A stretch of DNA of 64,000 bases. Origin: an uncultured Oscillospiraceae bacterium (GTDB lineage: Bacteria > Bacillota > Clostridia > Oscillospirales > Oscillospiraceae). Made by a program: the position numbers and the translations under genes. Under the pieces are notes generated by a model. It was not told the DNA's origin. It ran no database searches and saw only the letters and a list, made by a program, of their open reading frames with translations. The stretch spans positions 45,522 through 109,521 of the forward strand of contig CANQRQ010000006.1 in assembly GCA_947626315.1 (NCBI GenBank), in the 5' to 3' direction. This document shows, one piece after another, positions 63,814 through 64,000 of the stretch. Position 1 is the stretch's first letter, and each line of letters opens with the position of its first letter.

Positions 63814-64000
63814 CGGCTCTGGAAAGGTACAGTCGCTGCTTTCGCGGCCTTTCAGGCCCTTTCCGCCGGGTCAGTCCGTCCTCTTCGGGGCGTTCTTTTC
63901 CGTTGCCTCCGTCCGCTTTATTCTAAACTGTATCCCATAGTCCGTACAACAACTTGACCCATAGAAGTCCCCCGCGTGGTATAATAAGGACGAATACGGA
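63814..64000. other. Non-coding end of window, probably inside an integrated element
   Basis: No convincing gene is visible. A plus-strand promoter-like site (TTGACC near 63953 and an extended -10 TGGTATAAT near 63979) lies near the edge; its spacer is long (20 bp). Confidence 0.4.

Overview
The window is a GC-rich chromosomal segment of an anaerobic low-GC-phylum (Firmicutes/Bacillota) bacterium that is itself GC-rich, most likely a gut member of the Oscillospirales (Oscillospiraceae; Flavonifractor/Lawsonibacter-like). The evidence is the gene content (VorABCD ferredoxin oxidoreductase, a DUF4364 regulator, a chromosomal vanG-type cluster, clostridial IS200), strong AGGAGG ribosome sites with some GTG/TTG starts, and consensus sigma-A promoters. 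No taxonomic search was run. LAYOUT. 1-5.3 kb: start of nagA (cut by the window edge) and a marR-controlled heterodimeric ABC exporter. 5.4-6.0 kb: tRNA-Ser(GCT) followed by a duplicated tRNA 3' end and small repeats, which looks like the scar of an integrated element. 6-12.3 kb: a hybrid PAS histidine kinase, an SPFH / ribbon-helix-helix / DUF1648 operon with a candidate operator, a lipoprotein and a membrane acyltransferase. 12.4-18.5 kb: a YtrA-type GntR-ABC operon, a glycosyltransferase, an unknown clostridial protein, a DUF4364 regulator and asnA. 18.6-24.1 kb: a vanG-type D-Ala-D-Ser cluster (vanR, vanS, vanW, vanG, a serine-acetyltransferase-like gene, a soluble VanT-like racemase) with no VanX/VanXY/VanY in view, followed by D-amino-acid aminotransferase. 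25.2-28.6 kb: vorDBAC with a P-loop NTPase. 28.9-35.2 kb: an F1Fo ATP synthase operon (a, c, b, a b'-delta-alpha fusion, gamma, beta, short epsilon). 35.5-39.0 kb: a lipoprotein and a polar amino-acid ABC importer. 39.2-41.4 kb: an Rrf2 regulator with nifS and iscU. 41.5-44.7 kb: a surface protein and mnmG. 44.7-45.1 kb: a MITE-like element. 45.2-50.1 kb: a peptide/nickel-type ABC importer. 50.3-56.0 kb: murC, cca, uracil-DNA glycosylase, a DUF2156 protein, a GNAT protein and a SLOG protein preceded by a candidate structured RNA. 56.3-64 kb: an accessory, mosaic stretch holding a SnoaL-like protein, an FMN reductase, an integrase remnant, a TetR regulator with an old-yellow-enzyme/amidohydrolase pair, an IS200 fragment and a tRNA-Thr 3' fragment that marks one end of an integrated element. 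HOW IT WORKS TOGETHER. Most of the window is housekeeping (energy coupling, cell wall, Fe-S assembly, tRNA maturation). The most unusual points are the tripartite ATP synthase fusion with a minimal epsilon, the atypical van cluster with an internal terminator, the promoter-plus-terminator-bounded structured RNA near 56.1 kb, and several two-copy structured repeats whose copies differ by pairing-preserving changes.
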